64,000 bases of DNA from Bretschneidera sinensis (GCA_023935145.1 CM043699.1:73551138-73615137); one strand, 5' to 3'; shown: positions 44,913 through 56,571, numbered from the stretch's first letter. Numbers and translations: made by a program. The notes: generated by a model from the letters alone, not told the origin.

Positions 44913-46268
44913 ATGGCATCGAATAGTTATTATGAGGGACATTCCTACACTAGGCCTCCCTTGTTCAATGGCTCCAACTATTACTATTGGAAAAATAGGA
45001 TGAAAATCTTTGTCAAAGAACAAGATTATAATCTATGGACAGTCATTGAGGAAGGACCTAGAATTCTATCAAAGGAAATAACTATTGGAGAAGTCAATTA
45101 TACAATGCCTAAACTCAAAATTGATTTCAATGATTAGGATTCTACAATGATGTCTCTCAATAGTAGAGCCACAAGTATTTTACATTGTGCTTTAGATATA
45201 TCTGAACATAATAAAATTTCCGCATGTGTTTCGACTAAGGAGATTTAGGATAAACTGCAAGTTACATATGAAGGAACTAGTAGGGTTAAAAAATAAAAAA
45301 TCTATATGCTAGTATCTGAATATGAATCTTTTAAAATGTCTCCTAACGAAACAATTTCTCAAATGCACTCACATTTCACAACTATTGTTAATGGTTTGAA
45401 GCTTCTTGGTAGGAACATTGAGGAGTTTGAACTAACAAGAAAAATCTTAAGATCTTTACAACCCACTTGGAAAGCAAAGAAGACGGCCATCACGGAGGCT
45501 AAAGATCTCGACAAACTTGACATCGAAATGCTTCTCGGATCACTATTGACATATGAGATGGAAGAAATGAATCTCATTGTCAATGATGATGAGAAGAAGA
45601 AAAAGGTGATTGCTCTCAAAGCCTCTACAAGCAACAAAGAAGAGGAAACAGAAGAAGCGGTTGAGAGCAGCGAAGAAGATGATGAGATGGCTTTAATCAC
45701 CAAACGGTTTCATAGATTCTTGAAGAAAAGCAAGAAATCTTACACAAAGGATCCCACTTCAAAAAGGGATCCACTTATGTGTTATGGATGCAAGAAGCCT
45801 GATCACATCAAGGATGATTGTACAACTACAAGCAAACCATACAGGAGCTTCAAGAAGAAAGCTATGATTGCAACCACTTAGAGTGATGACGAAGAAGAAG
45901 ACTCCTCAGATAAAGAGATCAGATACGAGGAAATTTTCAACCTATGTCTTATGAAAATCAATGATGAAAATGAGGTATCAACTTCTCCCTCTTCAAAAAA
46001 TAACATTGTTAGTAGTAGTGAAGAATTGATAGAAATCATAAATGAAATGCATAAAGAATTGAAGAAATTCGATTCTATGAACTCTACTCTTAAGAAAGAG
46101 GTGTTATCTCTTTCCAAAGAAATGATAAGTCTAAAACAAGAAAAAGATAAACTATCTTCATTGCTTTATGATTCTTCTCAAGATTTTCTTAAAGATGAAA
46201 ATGAAAACTTAAAGAAGAAGATATTAGAATTGAATGGTACAATATCTAGACTCATGCTTGGAAAATAA
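44913..46268 (+). pseudogene. gag: SIRE gag
   Basis: Starts at ATG 44913, 42 bp after the primer site: MASNSYYEGHSYTRPPLFNG, then YYYWKNRMKIF, the copia gag opening. A capsid-like region includes KILRSLQPTWKAKKTAITEA. The CCHC zinc knuckle CYGCKKPDHIKDDC (45780-45822) is intact. An acidic, coiled-coil-like tail with repeated Leu/Lys/Glu runs to TAA 46266. One frame throughout with only four in-frame stops (45135, 45246, 45294, 45879), three of them in the first quarter. Would form the virus-like particle; dead as it stands. Confidence 0.92.
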
Positions 46269-46280
46269 AAGCTTGATGAA

Positions 46281-46980
46281 GTGCTATCTTGCCGGAGATT
46301 AAGTGGAGGGAAATCCGGGTTAGGATATTCTCCATTAGGCAAGCAAAAATCAAAAGAGAGCTTATTCATGAAAGCATCATGTGTGAATGAAGCCTCTACT
46401 TCAAAGACCACTAGCAAGGTCAAAAGCATTCCCTCAATAAATGCTAGTAGGTCTAGAAATACTAATTCTAATGCATATACAAGAACGAAACATCCTATAA
46501 ATACTCATGCTTATATGTATGCTCATTCAAGAAATGCTTATACACATCCTAGGAGTAACTATCATATGCATCTTAGAAATAACATGTATACTCAAGACTT
46601 GCACACTGCACAAGCATATCCTAGGAATTACTATCATGGTTATTCTATAAATAATATGCATACTCATAATAATGCAAATATGTATCCTAAAAGGAATCGT
46701 ATTTTCAAGGACTAACCTCAAAGGACCCAAGAAATTTTGGGTACCTAAAAATGTAATTGTGTATACTTGTGTGATATAGATATGTCTCCACACCAAAGAA
46801 GAAGGTAACTATTGGTACCTTGATAGTGGATGCTCAAAGCACATGACCGGTGATAAAAGTGTATTCAAGGAGCTAACTCTAAGAGATAATGAACTTGTCA
46901 CCATTGGAGGCAACACAAAAATAAGATCATCGGGCATGGAAAAGTTGGTAATGATTTCTCAACCATAGATAATGTATTGC
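46281..46980 (+). pseudogene. pol: SIRE gag-pol linker and protease
   Basis: A Asn/Tyr/His-rich linker (46281-46715, repeats around YxRNNYHMH) runs into the protease motif YWYLDSGCSKHMTG, with the active Asp codon at 46822. VTIGGNTKIRSSGMEKLV follows. The protease lies in another frame than gag and a stop falls near 46966, so at least two lesions are present. Confidence 0.85.
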
Positions 46981-48004
46981 TAGTACAAGGCCTTAAGCCA
47001 AATCTACTAAGTATTAGTCAATTATGTGACAAAGGCAACAAAGTCATATTTGAAACCTCTCGTTGTCTTGTTATAGACATCAAGAGTAACAAGATCAAGT
47101 TTGTTGGCCATAGATATGAAAATGTCTATATAGTTGATTTAAAATCATTGCATTTCGATAATGAAAAATGTTTTCCCGCATTTAGTGAAAACCCATGGCT
47201 ATGGTATAGAAAGCTTGGTCATGTGAACATGAATTTGCTTAAAATCATTTCAAGAAAAGATTTAGTCATTAGACCCAAAATTAAATTTGAAAAAGATAAA
47301 CTATATGATACTTGTCAAATGGGAAAACAAACTAGAATTTCTTTTAAATCAAAAAATGTAGTCTCAACTACTAAACCATTGGAACTTTTGCATATGGACT
47401 TATTTGGTCCAATAAGTACCATTAGTCTAGGTGCCCATCAATATGCTCTTGTTATTGTTGATAACTATTCAAGATATACCTTTGTTATCTTTATTGCTTA
47501 CAAGGATGAAGTTTTCAAAGAAAAAAGGTTCAAAATGAAAAAGGAATCTGTATTTCAAACATTAGAAGTGATCATGGAAAAGAATTTGAAAACCAAAGTT
47601 TTTCAAAATTTTGTGATGAAAATGGAATTGATCATAACTTTTCAGCTCCTAGAACTCCTCAACAAAATGGAGTTATTGAGAGGAAAAATAGAGTTCTAGA
47701 AGAATTTGCAAGAACAATGCTTTGTGAAAATAGCTTGCCAAAATACTTTTGGGCGAAAGCAGTAAACAATTCTTGCTATATCTTGAATAGAATTTTAATT
47801 AGGCCTATGCTTGACAAAACTCCTTATGAGTTATGGAAAGGTAGAAAGCCTAATATTTCCTTTTTTTGTATCTTTGATTGTAAATGTTTTATCCTAAATA
47901 ACAATAAAACTAACTTGGACAAGTTTGACTCTAAGACCAATGAAAGGATATTCTTAGGATATTCAACTTCTAGTAGTATAAGAATCCGTACATGTAACCC
48001 TTGA
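46977..48004 (+). pseudogene. pol: SIRE integrase
   Basis: GLKPNLLSISQLCDKG and WYRKLGHVNMNLLKI lead into the zinc region (the second Cys pair is changed: LYDTCQMGKQ). The DDE triad is readable: HMDLFGP (Asp 47397), SDHGKEF (Asp 47570) and PQQNGVIERKNR (Glu 47678). A frameshift between 47515 and 47550 separates the first Asp from the rest. The core ends with YELWKGRKPNISFFCIFDCKCF and IFLGYS. Another break after 47975 separates it from RT. Confidence 0.92.
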
Positions 48005-49831
48005 CGAGTCTAACCCAATTAGTAGTAGAGAAGTTTCTTTCAATGATGATGTAGATTTCATTCCAAGAACAGAGATACCTACTCCCATTGTTGACCTAAA
48101 GGAGAGCTCACCTCAAACAAATCAAATGATGAAAACTCTCAAATTGGACCAACCATCTACAAGTCAACAAGTGGATAGTCTTCCCAAATATTGGAGGTAT
48201 GTAAATTATCACCCAATCGATCAAGTGATTGGTGATCTTTCACAAGGGGCAAGAACTTGTTCCTCAATAAGAAACATTTGCAAGTATGTAGTAGAACCTA
48301 AGACATTTATAGAAGCCGAAAAGGATAATGATTGGATAATTGCCATGCAAGAAGAAATAAATCAATTTGAAAGAAACAATGTATGGAATCTTGTTCCTAG
48401 ACCAAAGAATCATACAATAATAGGAACTAAATGAGTATTTAGAAATAGGATGGATGAAAATGGAATAGTGACTAGAAATGAGGCTAGACTAGTTGCTAAG
48501 GGATATAATCAAGAAGAAGAAATAGACTTTGATGAGACCTATGCTTCCGTAGCAAGATTAGAAACTATTTGAATGTTATTGGCCTTTGCATGCTTTAATA
48601 AGTTTAAATTATTTCAAATGGATGTAAAAAGTGCCTTCTTAAATGGCTTTATAGAAGAAGAGGTATATGTTAAAAACCTATGGGATTTGAAAATCCTAGT
48701 CTTCCAAATCATGTCTACAAGCTTTCTAAAGCTCTATATGGGTTGAAGCAAACTCCAAGAGCATGGTATGAAAGACTAAGTAAATTTTTGATTGATAATA
48801 AATTTATAAGAGGAAAAGTAGACACAACCCTCTTCACAAAAACTCACAAAAATGACACTCTGCTACTTCAAATATACGTTGATGATATTATATTTGGTAC
48901 TACTAATGAATCTATGTGTCAAGAGTTTGCCAAGTGTATGCAAGGTGAATTTGAAATGAGCATGATGGGAGAGCTTACCTAATTCCTTGGACTTCAAATC
49001 AAACAATTGAAAGGAGGCATCTTCATCAATCAATCAAAATACACTAAGGACCTACTAAAGAGGTTCGGGATGGAAAGCTCAAAGCCACTTGGTACTCCTA
49101 TGAGCACATCTACAAAACTTGACCTTGATGAAAGAGGTAAGTGTGTAGACACTAAATATCGTAGAAGCATGATAGGAGCTTTACTTTATTTAACTGCTAG
49201 TAGACCTGATATAATGTTCAGTGTATGCATATGTGCTAGATTTTAGGCTAATCCTAAGGAATCACATGTAGTTGCAGTGAAAAGAATTCTTAGATATCTA
49301 CAAGGAACTCAAACCCTAGGATTATGGTACTCTAGAGATTCATCTTTTGAGCTTATAGGATATTCAGATGCTGACTTTGCTGGGTGTAGGTTAGATAGAA
49401 AAAGCACAAGTGGAACGTGTCAATTCTTAGGTGCAATGCTAACCTCTTTGTTTTCCAAAAAACAAAACTTCGTTGCACTATCAACCACCGAGGTGGAATA
49501 TGTTGCAGCTAGAAGTTGTTGTGCCCAAGTATTGTGGATGAAACAACAACTAGAAGACTATGGCATGAACTTTAAAAGTATCCCAATACATTACGATAAA
49601 ACTAGTCCTATCAACCTAACCAAAAACCCTATTCAGCATTCTAGAACTAAACACATAGAAATTAGACATCATTTCTTAAGAGACCATGCTAAAAAAGGTG
49701 ATATAAGCCTAGAATTCATACGTTCAGAAGATCAAATAGCTGACATTCTTACAAAATGTCTAAGTGAAGCTAGTTTCTGCAAAATCAGACTGTTAATGGG
49801 ATTGTTAGATTATGATAAATTGTATGACTGA
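48005..49831 (+). pseudogene. pol: SIRE reverse transcriptase and RNase H
   Basis: RT: WIIAMQEEINQFERNNVWNL (about 48330), [24 protein letters not shown] (first catalytic Asp), LSKALYGLKQTPRAWYERLS and YVDD at 48875-48886. The connection has FLGLQIKQLKGG and SMIGALLYLTASRPDIMF. RNase H is open from 49277 to 49831 with YSDADFAG, ALSTTEVEY and IHYDKTSPINL, ending LLDYDKLYD. Stops at 48432, about 48571, 48980 and 49244, plus a shift near 48670. The 3' third is the best preserved. Confidence 0.93.
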
Positions 49832-49969
49832 TTGCATCATCATTCATCATTTGCATACTTGACATCTAGTGAATGAGTATTAAACTTTATTTAATATTTT
49901 CCTCACTCAAGATGGCATAAATAAAAAATTTCGTGCTAAGACTCTAAACTAGAAGTTTTTTTCCAATCA

Positions 49970-50260
49970 ACTGGTAAGTCTACCCCAGTCGACTGATAAG
50001 TCACTACCTAATTACCCAGTCGACTGGTAAGTCTATACCAGTCGACTAGTAAACCTAGATCTTGTTTGGAGCTAATTTTTGAAATTCAGTTAACTACCTA
50101 GTCAATTGGTATAAACAACCCAGTCAATGAGTATTTCTCTGCCAGATAACCTAGTTGACTGGTATCCTAATCTAGTCGACTGGCATGTTAAAAAATTTCA
50201 AAACTGTAAAGGACCCAGTCGACTGGAGCCCTAACCCAGTCGACTGGTATCGCGATTCTA
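49970..50260 (+). repeat. Cluster of CCAGTCGACTGG palindromes in SIRE
   Basis: About ten copies or near-copies of CAGTCGACTGG in 290 bp, between RNase H and the env-like ORF. Also present in both LTRs. Confidence 0.9.
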
Positions 50261-50578
50261 TAAATAGTCTCTTCAGATTTTTCAGTTTTTCACGCCATAT
50301 TTGAAACCCTAAGCGTTCTCTCTTTAAAAAATCTCATCATTTTGACCAAAATCTCCTCAAAACACCTCATACACACCTTGATCTACACCTCTATACCATT
50401 TATTTCAACTTTCTACGGTTGAAATCTCAAATTTCCACCAAAATCTCATTTCCTCCCAAAAACCCATTTCCTACAAAATGTCCGAAAGAATCTAAATTAA
50501 AACAACCATTAGGGGACCTCACGCGCCTACTAGGTAAAGTCCACCAAATCTACGGTTCCGAAGTCAAAAAGGAAAGGA

Positions 50579-51729
50579 TTGGCGAGCTCCTCGAGGAAGA
50601 AGGCAAGAACAGAGTTCGATGACTCCCTGTTCTCTAGCCCCACTGCAAAAGAAAGGTATATTGCTATCATCCGTCACAAAAAGATCATGACGAGTAGATT
50701 CATTGACTTCGAATCTATTCGTCATGGTAACTTTGACATTTTACCTGCTTTTAATGCAATAAACTTGACCCCACTGGTCAACATTCACCATAAATTTCAC
50801 CTGAGACTAATTCACCAGTTCTATGTGAACTTAGTGAAACCCAGTCCATTGGCTCTGCGGTTCAGAACCAGTGTAATGGGTGTGGAGTTCGAGGTCAACG
50901 CTGACCTCTTGGTGAGTATTTTGAGGATCCTTATGGGAGGGATCCAATGGAGTCTGGATGGATGGCCAGAAAATTTCAATTACGAGGAGGCTTATCAGAT
51001 AGTTAGGGCCCTAACTATGTCTTTCGACCCACTACATTTCACACATGTAGTGACATGCCCCTCGACTCGAAATTGTTCAACCTCATCGTGAGTTGGACCA
51101 TCCACCCAAGACTTAGGAGTCGGGGCTATCTAAGATAGATGTGGTATTGATTTGGTGCCTTAAAACTGGGCACCACTTTAATATCTACCCCTGCTGCTCG
51201 CTAACATGATAAACGGCAAAGCGAGTGACTCCGGATGCCTTCCCTACGGGATGCTCATCACACTCATCCTCTTGCACTTTCGGGTTCCACTTCCTGCCTC
51301 TGAGGCTCAGGACATCGACCTCAAGGATATCATCAATGTCTCTTCGCTGAAGAAGATGGGGTGCATAGTTCGAGACGGCATGATTTATTTAAAGGCCAGG
51401 AAGAACATCAAAATCGAAGAGGATGATAGCAATGATGAGGACGAGGGTCCATATGCTGCAGCTACTGCTATGGATACAGATGATCGAGCACCTCCTATGG
51501 GTGACTCGAGTACTAGTCCAGTAGGATATGGTAATCTTCTCTAGGTTATCTCAAGCCTCCAGCTGACTATGCAGTCCAGATTCCAAAGCTTGAGCTCTTC
51601 GATCGACGATATGCATCATGACCTCCACTCCCTCCAAGATGATTTTAAGCTGCACGAAGAGCATACTGAGGGTTCCCTGGCTGAGATTCAGAATCTCATT
51701 CATGATAGCGCTGACTCTTCCACTCCTTG
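50579..51729 (+). pseudogene. SIRE env-like extra ORF
   Basis: Starts MASSSRKKARTEFDDSLFSS. A domain with KERYIAIIRHKKIMTSRFID, LRLIHQFYVNL and FRTSVMGVEFEVNADLL resembles the putative plant transposon protein domain seen in SIRE extra ORFs. The second part, 51206-51544, has NGKASDSGCLPYGMLITLIL and an acidic stretch. The C-terminal part (51550-51720) looks like a coiled coil (LTMQSRFQSL, DDMHHDLHSL). Breaks lie around 51080-51200 and at 51542. Called env-like in SIRE for its position; I see no clear signal peptide or membrane segment. Confidence 0.75.
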
Positions 51730-52395
51730 AGTTGCTTTTTGTTTTTCTTATCAGTTGTATATAGATGTAGCTTTTAGCTGTTCTTGGCACGAACATCATT
51801 TCATCATATATTGTATTTTTTCTTTTCAGCTATGGCTTTCAAAAGCCCATTATGTTTGGATATTTACTTTTTATGTATATATTTCATTTTATCTTTATAT
51901 TCATAACCCTGCTTTACTTTTACACAAAATATTTGCTTTATGTAAATAATTCTTTGCTTGGATATATGCTGTAATTGCTTCTGCATGTATGGAAACTTCC
52001 AACTCTTCTCGAAAAGTCTTCTTAGCTTTGAATTATACCAAATTTTTGTATAAAAGTTTTTTTATGCCTAATTTTAATGTTTATTGTGTCTATATAGCTT
52101 ATTTTTTGGTTTACAACCCCCTTTTATGCTATTGTCAAAACAAGGGAGAAATATGAGAAAAATGACTGTAATGACTGTAAACTTAAAGTAGTGCATAGAT
52201 TTAGGGGGAGCATTGCTCCAAAGGACTTGTTATATAAGACTAGATCTTGGGTTTCTTGATTGGATTGAATATAAATTGTCCTTGAACTGTTTATAAGTTG
52301 GTTTTATTCAAAAAACAGAGGAAACTCTGCCCAATTTTTCAAAAAAACCTAACACTTAGTTTTTAAAACTGTTTTCTCTCTTTTATTTTGTCTTC
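51730..52395 (+). other. SIRE 3' non-coding region
   Basis: T-rich; a GGGGGAGCATTGCTCC block occurs at 52203. No ORF of interest. Confidence 0.6.
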
Positions 52396-52399
52396 ATCA

Positions 52400-52412
52400 A
52401 AAAGGAGGAGAT
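52400..52412 (+). other. Polypurine tract of SIRE
   Basis: AAAAAGGAGGAGAT next to the LTR start TGTCGACC. Confidence 0.85.
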
Positions 52413-53579
52413 TGTCGACCCTCATCTAAATTTTAATGATGACAAAACACAACTCTAATTATACTAACAGTTTTATCTAAGTGTTTTAAACGATAAAAGC
52501 ATACAGCCAATAATCAAGATGCAATAACTCAACCCGAATCAGACACTAAGTCAAGACAAAAGATCTAGTATAGGCATAAGGTATTGAAACAAGTTATAAA
52601 TCTCACTTGTTCAGGTAACTAGCTTGTCTTATGGCTCCTTTTGATAAAGCATTTTAATAAAACTATTCATTCAAACGTTTATAAGTCAAAAAACATTTCA
52701 AAACATGAAAAACTGGGTTGAAGGGCAACCCAGTCGACTGGGTACTTATATCAGAAGATTGGTATATGGGACAGTGTGTCCCTAGTCGACTGGGTGCTTC
52801 ATACTAATCGACTGGAATATTGGACAGAATGTCCCCAGTCGACTGGTACACTTGACCCAGTCGACTAGTACTCTTCATAGCCTTAAAAGTGAGACATTTC
52901 ACTTAACCCAGTCAACTTGTAATTCAAAAAATATGACCATTGAGATGCCAGACTTGAACATTTAAATGTACCAAAATGTACCAAGTCAGTACAAAATGGC
53001 CATATTAATTCAAGGCTATATAAACCCACTCCAATGAGCATTTAAGAAGAAGAGATTAAACATTCAATCAAGTTTTTGCTCATTAATACACAAAAGCTTT
53101 GAAATATTTATTGTTGAGCCATTCTTCAAGCTTTACCTTGAAAGAGAGATATTATTCCATTTTATAAGAATTCATTGATGTCTCTCTTCTATTTACTTTA
53201 CAGCAACTCATATTTATTGTAAAGGGATTAGCTTCCGAAAGGAAGAGATTGGCTTCCGAGTGGAAGGGATAAGCTTCTAAGAGGAATGGACTATTTGTAA
53301 GGTTTGTGCAACACCTGTGAAGTTGCACGACTAAGAGTTTTAGTGGATCACATCAAGGAGGTTCCTTGAAGAGAGTTGACGTAGGGTCAGAATGAATCTG
53401 ATATTGTCGAACCACTATAAACTGAGTTTGCATCTTCTATTCCTTAAACTCTTTTGTTTACAGCACATTACTTATTTACATGCTTGTGGACTTACCTGTT
53501 TTTATAAACTTGCGATTAATTAGCGAAAGTTTTAATAAACCCAATTCACCCCCCTCTTAGGTTGAAACCTCAGTCTACA
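52413..53579 (+). repeat. 3' LTR of SIRE
   Basis: 1167 bp. It holds six or so CAGTCGACTGG-type motifs (52725-52930) and a local duplication GCTTCCGA(A/G)AGGAAG (53230-53290). Confidence 0.95.
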
Positions 53580-53584
53580 TATAG

Positions 53585-54592
53585 TTAGCGTATTATAAGA
53601 GGGGGAGTGATGAGATTGCGGTAGGACCCTTCCCATAAAGGGATGTAAGGGTACCGAACGGATAATAGACGAGTAAGACCCGGCCCGGACTAATGGGGAT
53701 TCCAAAGAATTGATATTTTGATATGATGATTTGATGTACCGATATGTAGGGGAGACATCCTCGTGATGATGAGATTAGCCTAGTTAGGGGCAGCGATATG
53801 ATTATGCATTTTATTGCATTGCATCTCATGGATACGTGGTTATGATTGGCCCATAAGGGGCGTGTGATGATTGGCCCATGAGTTGCGGTAGTTATGATTA
53901 GCCCATTAGGGGTGTGTGTGTTATGATTGGCCCATGAGGGGCGTGTGCTTAATCAGCTTATGAAAAGTTTGTGTGATGCGTTTGATCTTTGAGAAGGGTA
54001 CAGTTGTTAATTTTTATAATATTTAATATATCCTGATTTATAGAGAATTGATGCTCTGGTACATATAGAAATATAGTTATGAACTTATTTGTTGAATAGC
54101 TGCTATAGTGAGTAATCTTTTATTATAAATAGATGAGAAAGTATTTGAACTAAGAATCCAAAAGTTACCTAAAAATATGTCTTAAAACAAAATGGAGATA
54201 TTTCTCAAAAAGATAAACTTTTATTAATTAAAATTTTAAAACTTAAGGATTTAGATTTCATTACGATTACTACTAGTAAGATGATTTTCTCATTGAGCTT
54301 TTTAGCTCAGTCCCCTTTTATTTTACTAACTTTTCAGGTAAAGTTTTGGGAGATTTTTTATCGAGTTAAGAGGCATCCATGTCCATGGCATCCTCACCCC
54401 TTGAATTTTTTTGGAAGTCAAATTTTAAATTAGTTTTATCTTTCGAAGGAAATCTTCCTTGTATTGTTACCTTTCAAGATTGTTTAAGAGTTAAGTTATG
54501 TAATAATAATGTTTATAAATTTAAATCTTGTGTTGTATTTAATTTAAATTACTAGAAAAGTTTGTTACCGATATTGTGAAGTGTATGATTGC
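53585..54592 (+). repeat. Tekay/Del-like solo LTR, right part
   Basis: Continuation of 41999-43816 after SIRE. Has short repeats of ATGATTGGCCCATGAGGGGC (53830-53945). Joined length about 2.8 kb, no internal region, so a solo LTR. ATATA occurs at both outer junctions (41996-42000 and 54593-54597), a possible target duplication. Confidence 0.65.
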
Positions 54593-54593
54593 A

Positions 54594-55532
54594 TATAGTT
54601 TGGGTCGCTATGTGCCTTCACCACACACTTCTTTAATAACAAAGGATTGAAGAAGACCTCAGAAAGTCTCTTCAGAATCATCCTGCACAGAGGAGAAAAA
54701 CTTCGGGAATATATCTTGAAGTTCAATACCACAGCATAGGAGATCCTAGATCTAGATCTAACGATCCAAACTCTTTCTTTCAAAAAGGGGTTGAGGTCAG
54801 GATCTTTCAGCTCTAAGCTTACCAGGCATCCCCTAGGGATATGAATAAAATCCTTGCCTGAACTGAAGAGTACATGATTGCAAAAGATGACCATGCATTC
54901 CAAAGAAAAAGAGAAAAGGGGAGAGAAAAAAAGAAGAAGGAATTCGCTGAGGCAAAGGACCACCCATTAAAAAAAACTCGGCAAGAAGACAATGCTAAAG
55001 GGTCTAGGAAATATGACATCTATACCTCATTGAAGGCATCTGAACATTTATAACCATGATGTTCTCCATTAGCCCCCAAGACCTATACACCCTAGCAAAG
55101 ACAAAGAGAAGTTTGAATGGTGTAGGTTCCACAAAGATTATAGGCGCGATATCGATTAATGTCGGGCACTGAAAAACCAGATTGAGTCACTCATCCACCA
55201 AGGATACCTAAAGGAGTATATCGAACCTATACATTTCAATGTAATGAAGATCGCCACCTACGGAGTCCTAAATGCCCATTCAGACAAAATGTTGAATGGA
55301 CGAGCAAACATAACTCCAAATGAAGTGATAGCCGAAGCCCTAAGAGAAGCCCTAGGCCGAGTCAAATAGAAAGAAAATTGGGTCAAACCTTATCACATAA
55401 AAAGAGTGTGTCAAGCTGGAACTTTCGAGCTTAAAGATCTCAGTGGCAACCTCATCCCTCGAACATTGAATGTTGAAAACCACTGAAAGTTTTATCAGTG
55501 AAAATTTCTTCTTCTCATATTATGTAATTTAA
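54594..55532 (+). pseudogene. gag: Tat3 gag second half fused to the pol C-terminus
   Basis: Capsid end: AFTTHFFNNKGLKKTSESLF, GEKLREYILKFNT, LKKGLRSGSFSSKLT-like reading, then a Lys-rich stretch (54900-54990). After a frameshift near 55035 comes FEWCRFHKDYRRDID-CRALK, which keeps the Cys/His spacing of Tat gag, then IESLIHQGYLKEYI. ANITPNEVIAEALREALGRVK follows and leads without RT or integrase into CQAGTFELKDLSGNLIPRTL and a terminal stop near 55532. The last part equals the pol end of Tat1 (2733-2816). About 4-5 kb of pol is missing, so this is a deletion derivative. Several stops. Confidence 0.82.
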
Positions 55533-55559
55533 ACTACTTATCAATAAAAGTTGTTATTT

Positions 55560-55800
55560 CATAATCCATATTAAATTGCTCCGCCGAGGAGGAAGCTTCC
55601 TACCATAGAATCCTCGTCAAGTCATTACACTAAGAGTACCAAGCTCTTTCTCTTCTTAGAATCCCTTTCAATCAAGGTCGGTGAGGGAGTTTCGAGTTCC
55701 CTCTCTCCTCAAAAGCCCTTTCAATCATGGCCAATGAGAGAGGATTGAGTTTTCGCCATCTGTGGAGATGACCTCATCCAAGGCCGAGGGGAAAAACTTT
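55560..55800 (+). repeat. Tat3 53-bp repeats
   Basis: Units around CCCTTTCAATCAAGGTCGG repeat at exactly 53 bp (55669 to 55722), the same period as the Tat2 array. Confidence 0.7.
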
Positions 55801-56019
55801 AAATCCTCGGCCCTTTGGCAGACAAATGCAAAGGCAATAAGACTACACAAAGTAAAATATTGGAGGAAGATTCACAAAAGGGGTCCACACCTATATCATT
55901 CATTAAAGGATGAGTTCTAAGGAACAACTTACCTTTCTTAGAAAGTAACAAAGCACTAAATCTCATTACTTGGGAAAATTTTACAAGGGAAAGGAACTCA
56001 TCCTTGGTTTTCTCCTTAA

Positions 56020-56571
56020 CTCATCTCCTAGCTCCAAGGAGCTTGCATCAAGATTGTCCTCCTTAGACTCATCTCCTAGCTCTGAGGAGCTTGCATCAAG
56101 ATTTTACTCTTAAAGCTAATCTCCTAAGTCTGAGGAGCTTGCCTCAAGATTGTCCTCCTCAGCCTCATCCTCGACTGCAACCTAGGCTTTATCCTCGACC
56201 TCATTTCTTAGTTCTGAGGAGCTTGCCTCAAGATTGTCCTCCTCAACCTCATCCTCAACCACATCTTATGCCTCATCCTCAGCTTCATCTCATAGTTCTA
56301 AGGAATTTGTTTTAAGATTGTCCTACTCAAACTTATCCTCAAACTCATCTCCTAGCTCCGAGGAGCTTGCCTCAAGATTGTCATCCTCTGACTTATCCTC
56401 GGCCTCATCCTCAGTTGCATCCTCGACCTCATCTCCTAGCTTCGAGGAACCTACATCAAGATTTTCCTCCTCAAACTTATCTCCTAGCTCCAATGAGCTT
56501 GACTCAAGATTTTGCTCCTCAGATTCATCTCCTAGCTCTGAGGAGCTTGCCTCAAGATTGTTGTAATGACC
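56020..56571 (+). repeat. Tat3 array with 12-bp quantised spacing
   Basis: Nine units around GAGGAGCTTGCCTCAAGATT at spacings of 48, 48, 84, 84, 60, 84, 48 and 48 bp, all multiples of 12. The longer ones contain extra CTCATCCTCGAC-type 12-mers. Ser- and Pro-rich ORFs here follow from the repeat and are not judged real genes. Confidence 0.85.

Larger units (their letters stand above)
43817..53579 (+). mobile_element. SIRE-lineage Ty1/copia element, structurally complete
   Basis: 9763 bp: LTRs 43817-44857 and 52413-53579, primer site, gag, protease, integrase, RT, RNase H, a palindrome-rich spacer, an env-like ORF and a polypurine tract. Flanked on both sides by TATAG (43812-43816 and 53580-53584), a perfect 5-bp target duplication. 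The large size, gag-PR-INT-RT order, tRNA-Met primer site and extra 3' ORF fit SIRE. Stops are few per domain. Confidence 0.95.
40643..56571 (+). mobile_element. Tat element with internal deletion (Tat3), interrupted twice
   Basis: LTR 40643-41153, gag first half 41214-41995, gag second half fused to the pol C-terminus 54594-55532, then a repeat array to 56571. Between the two gag halves lies a Tekay-like solo LTR containing SIRE. The Tekay-like element at 56572 cuts the array; the 3' LTR is outside the window. Protease, RT, RNase H and integrase are missing. Confidence 0.78.

Noticed and set aside
45359..45703. Minus-strand Ser-rich ORF of 114 codons
   Set aside because: Shadow of the SIRE gag coding region.
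54565..54963. 132-codon minus-strand ORF
   Set aside because: It is the reverse of the Tat3 gag reading, which has clear family motifs on the plus strand.
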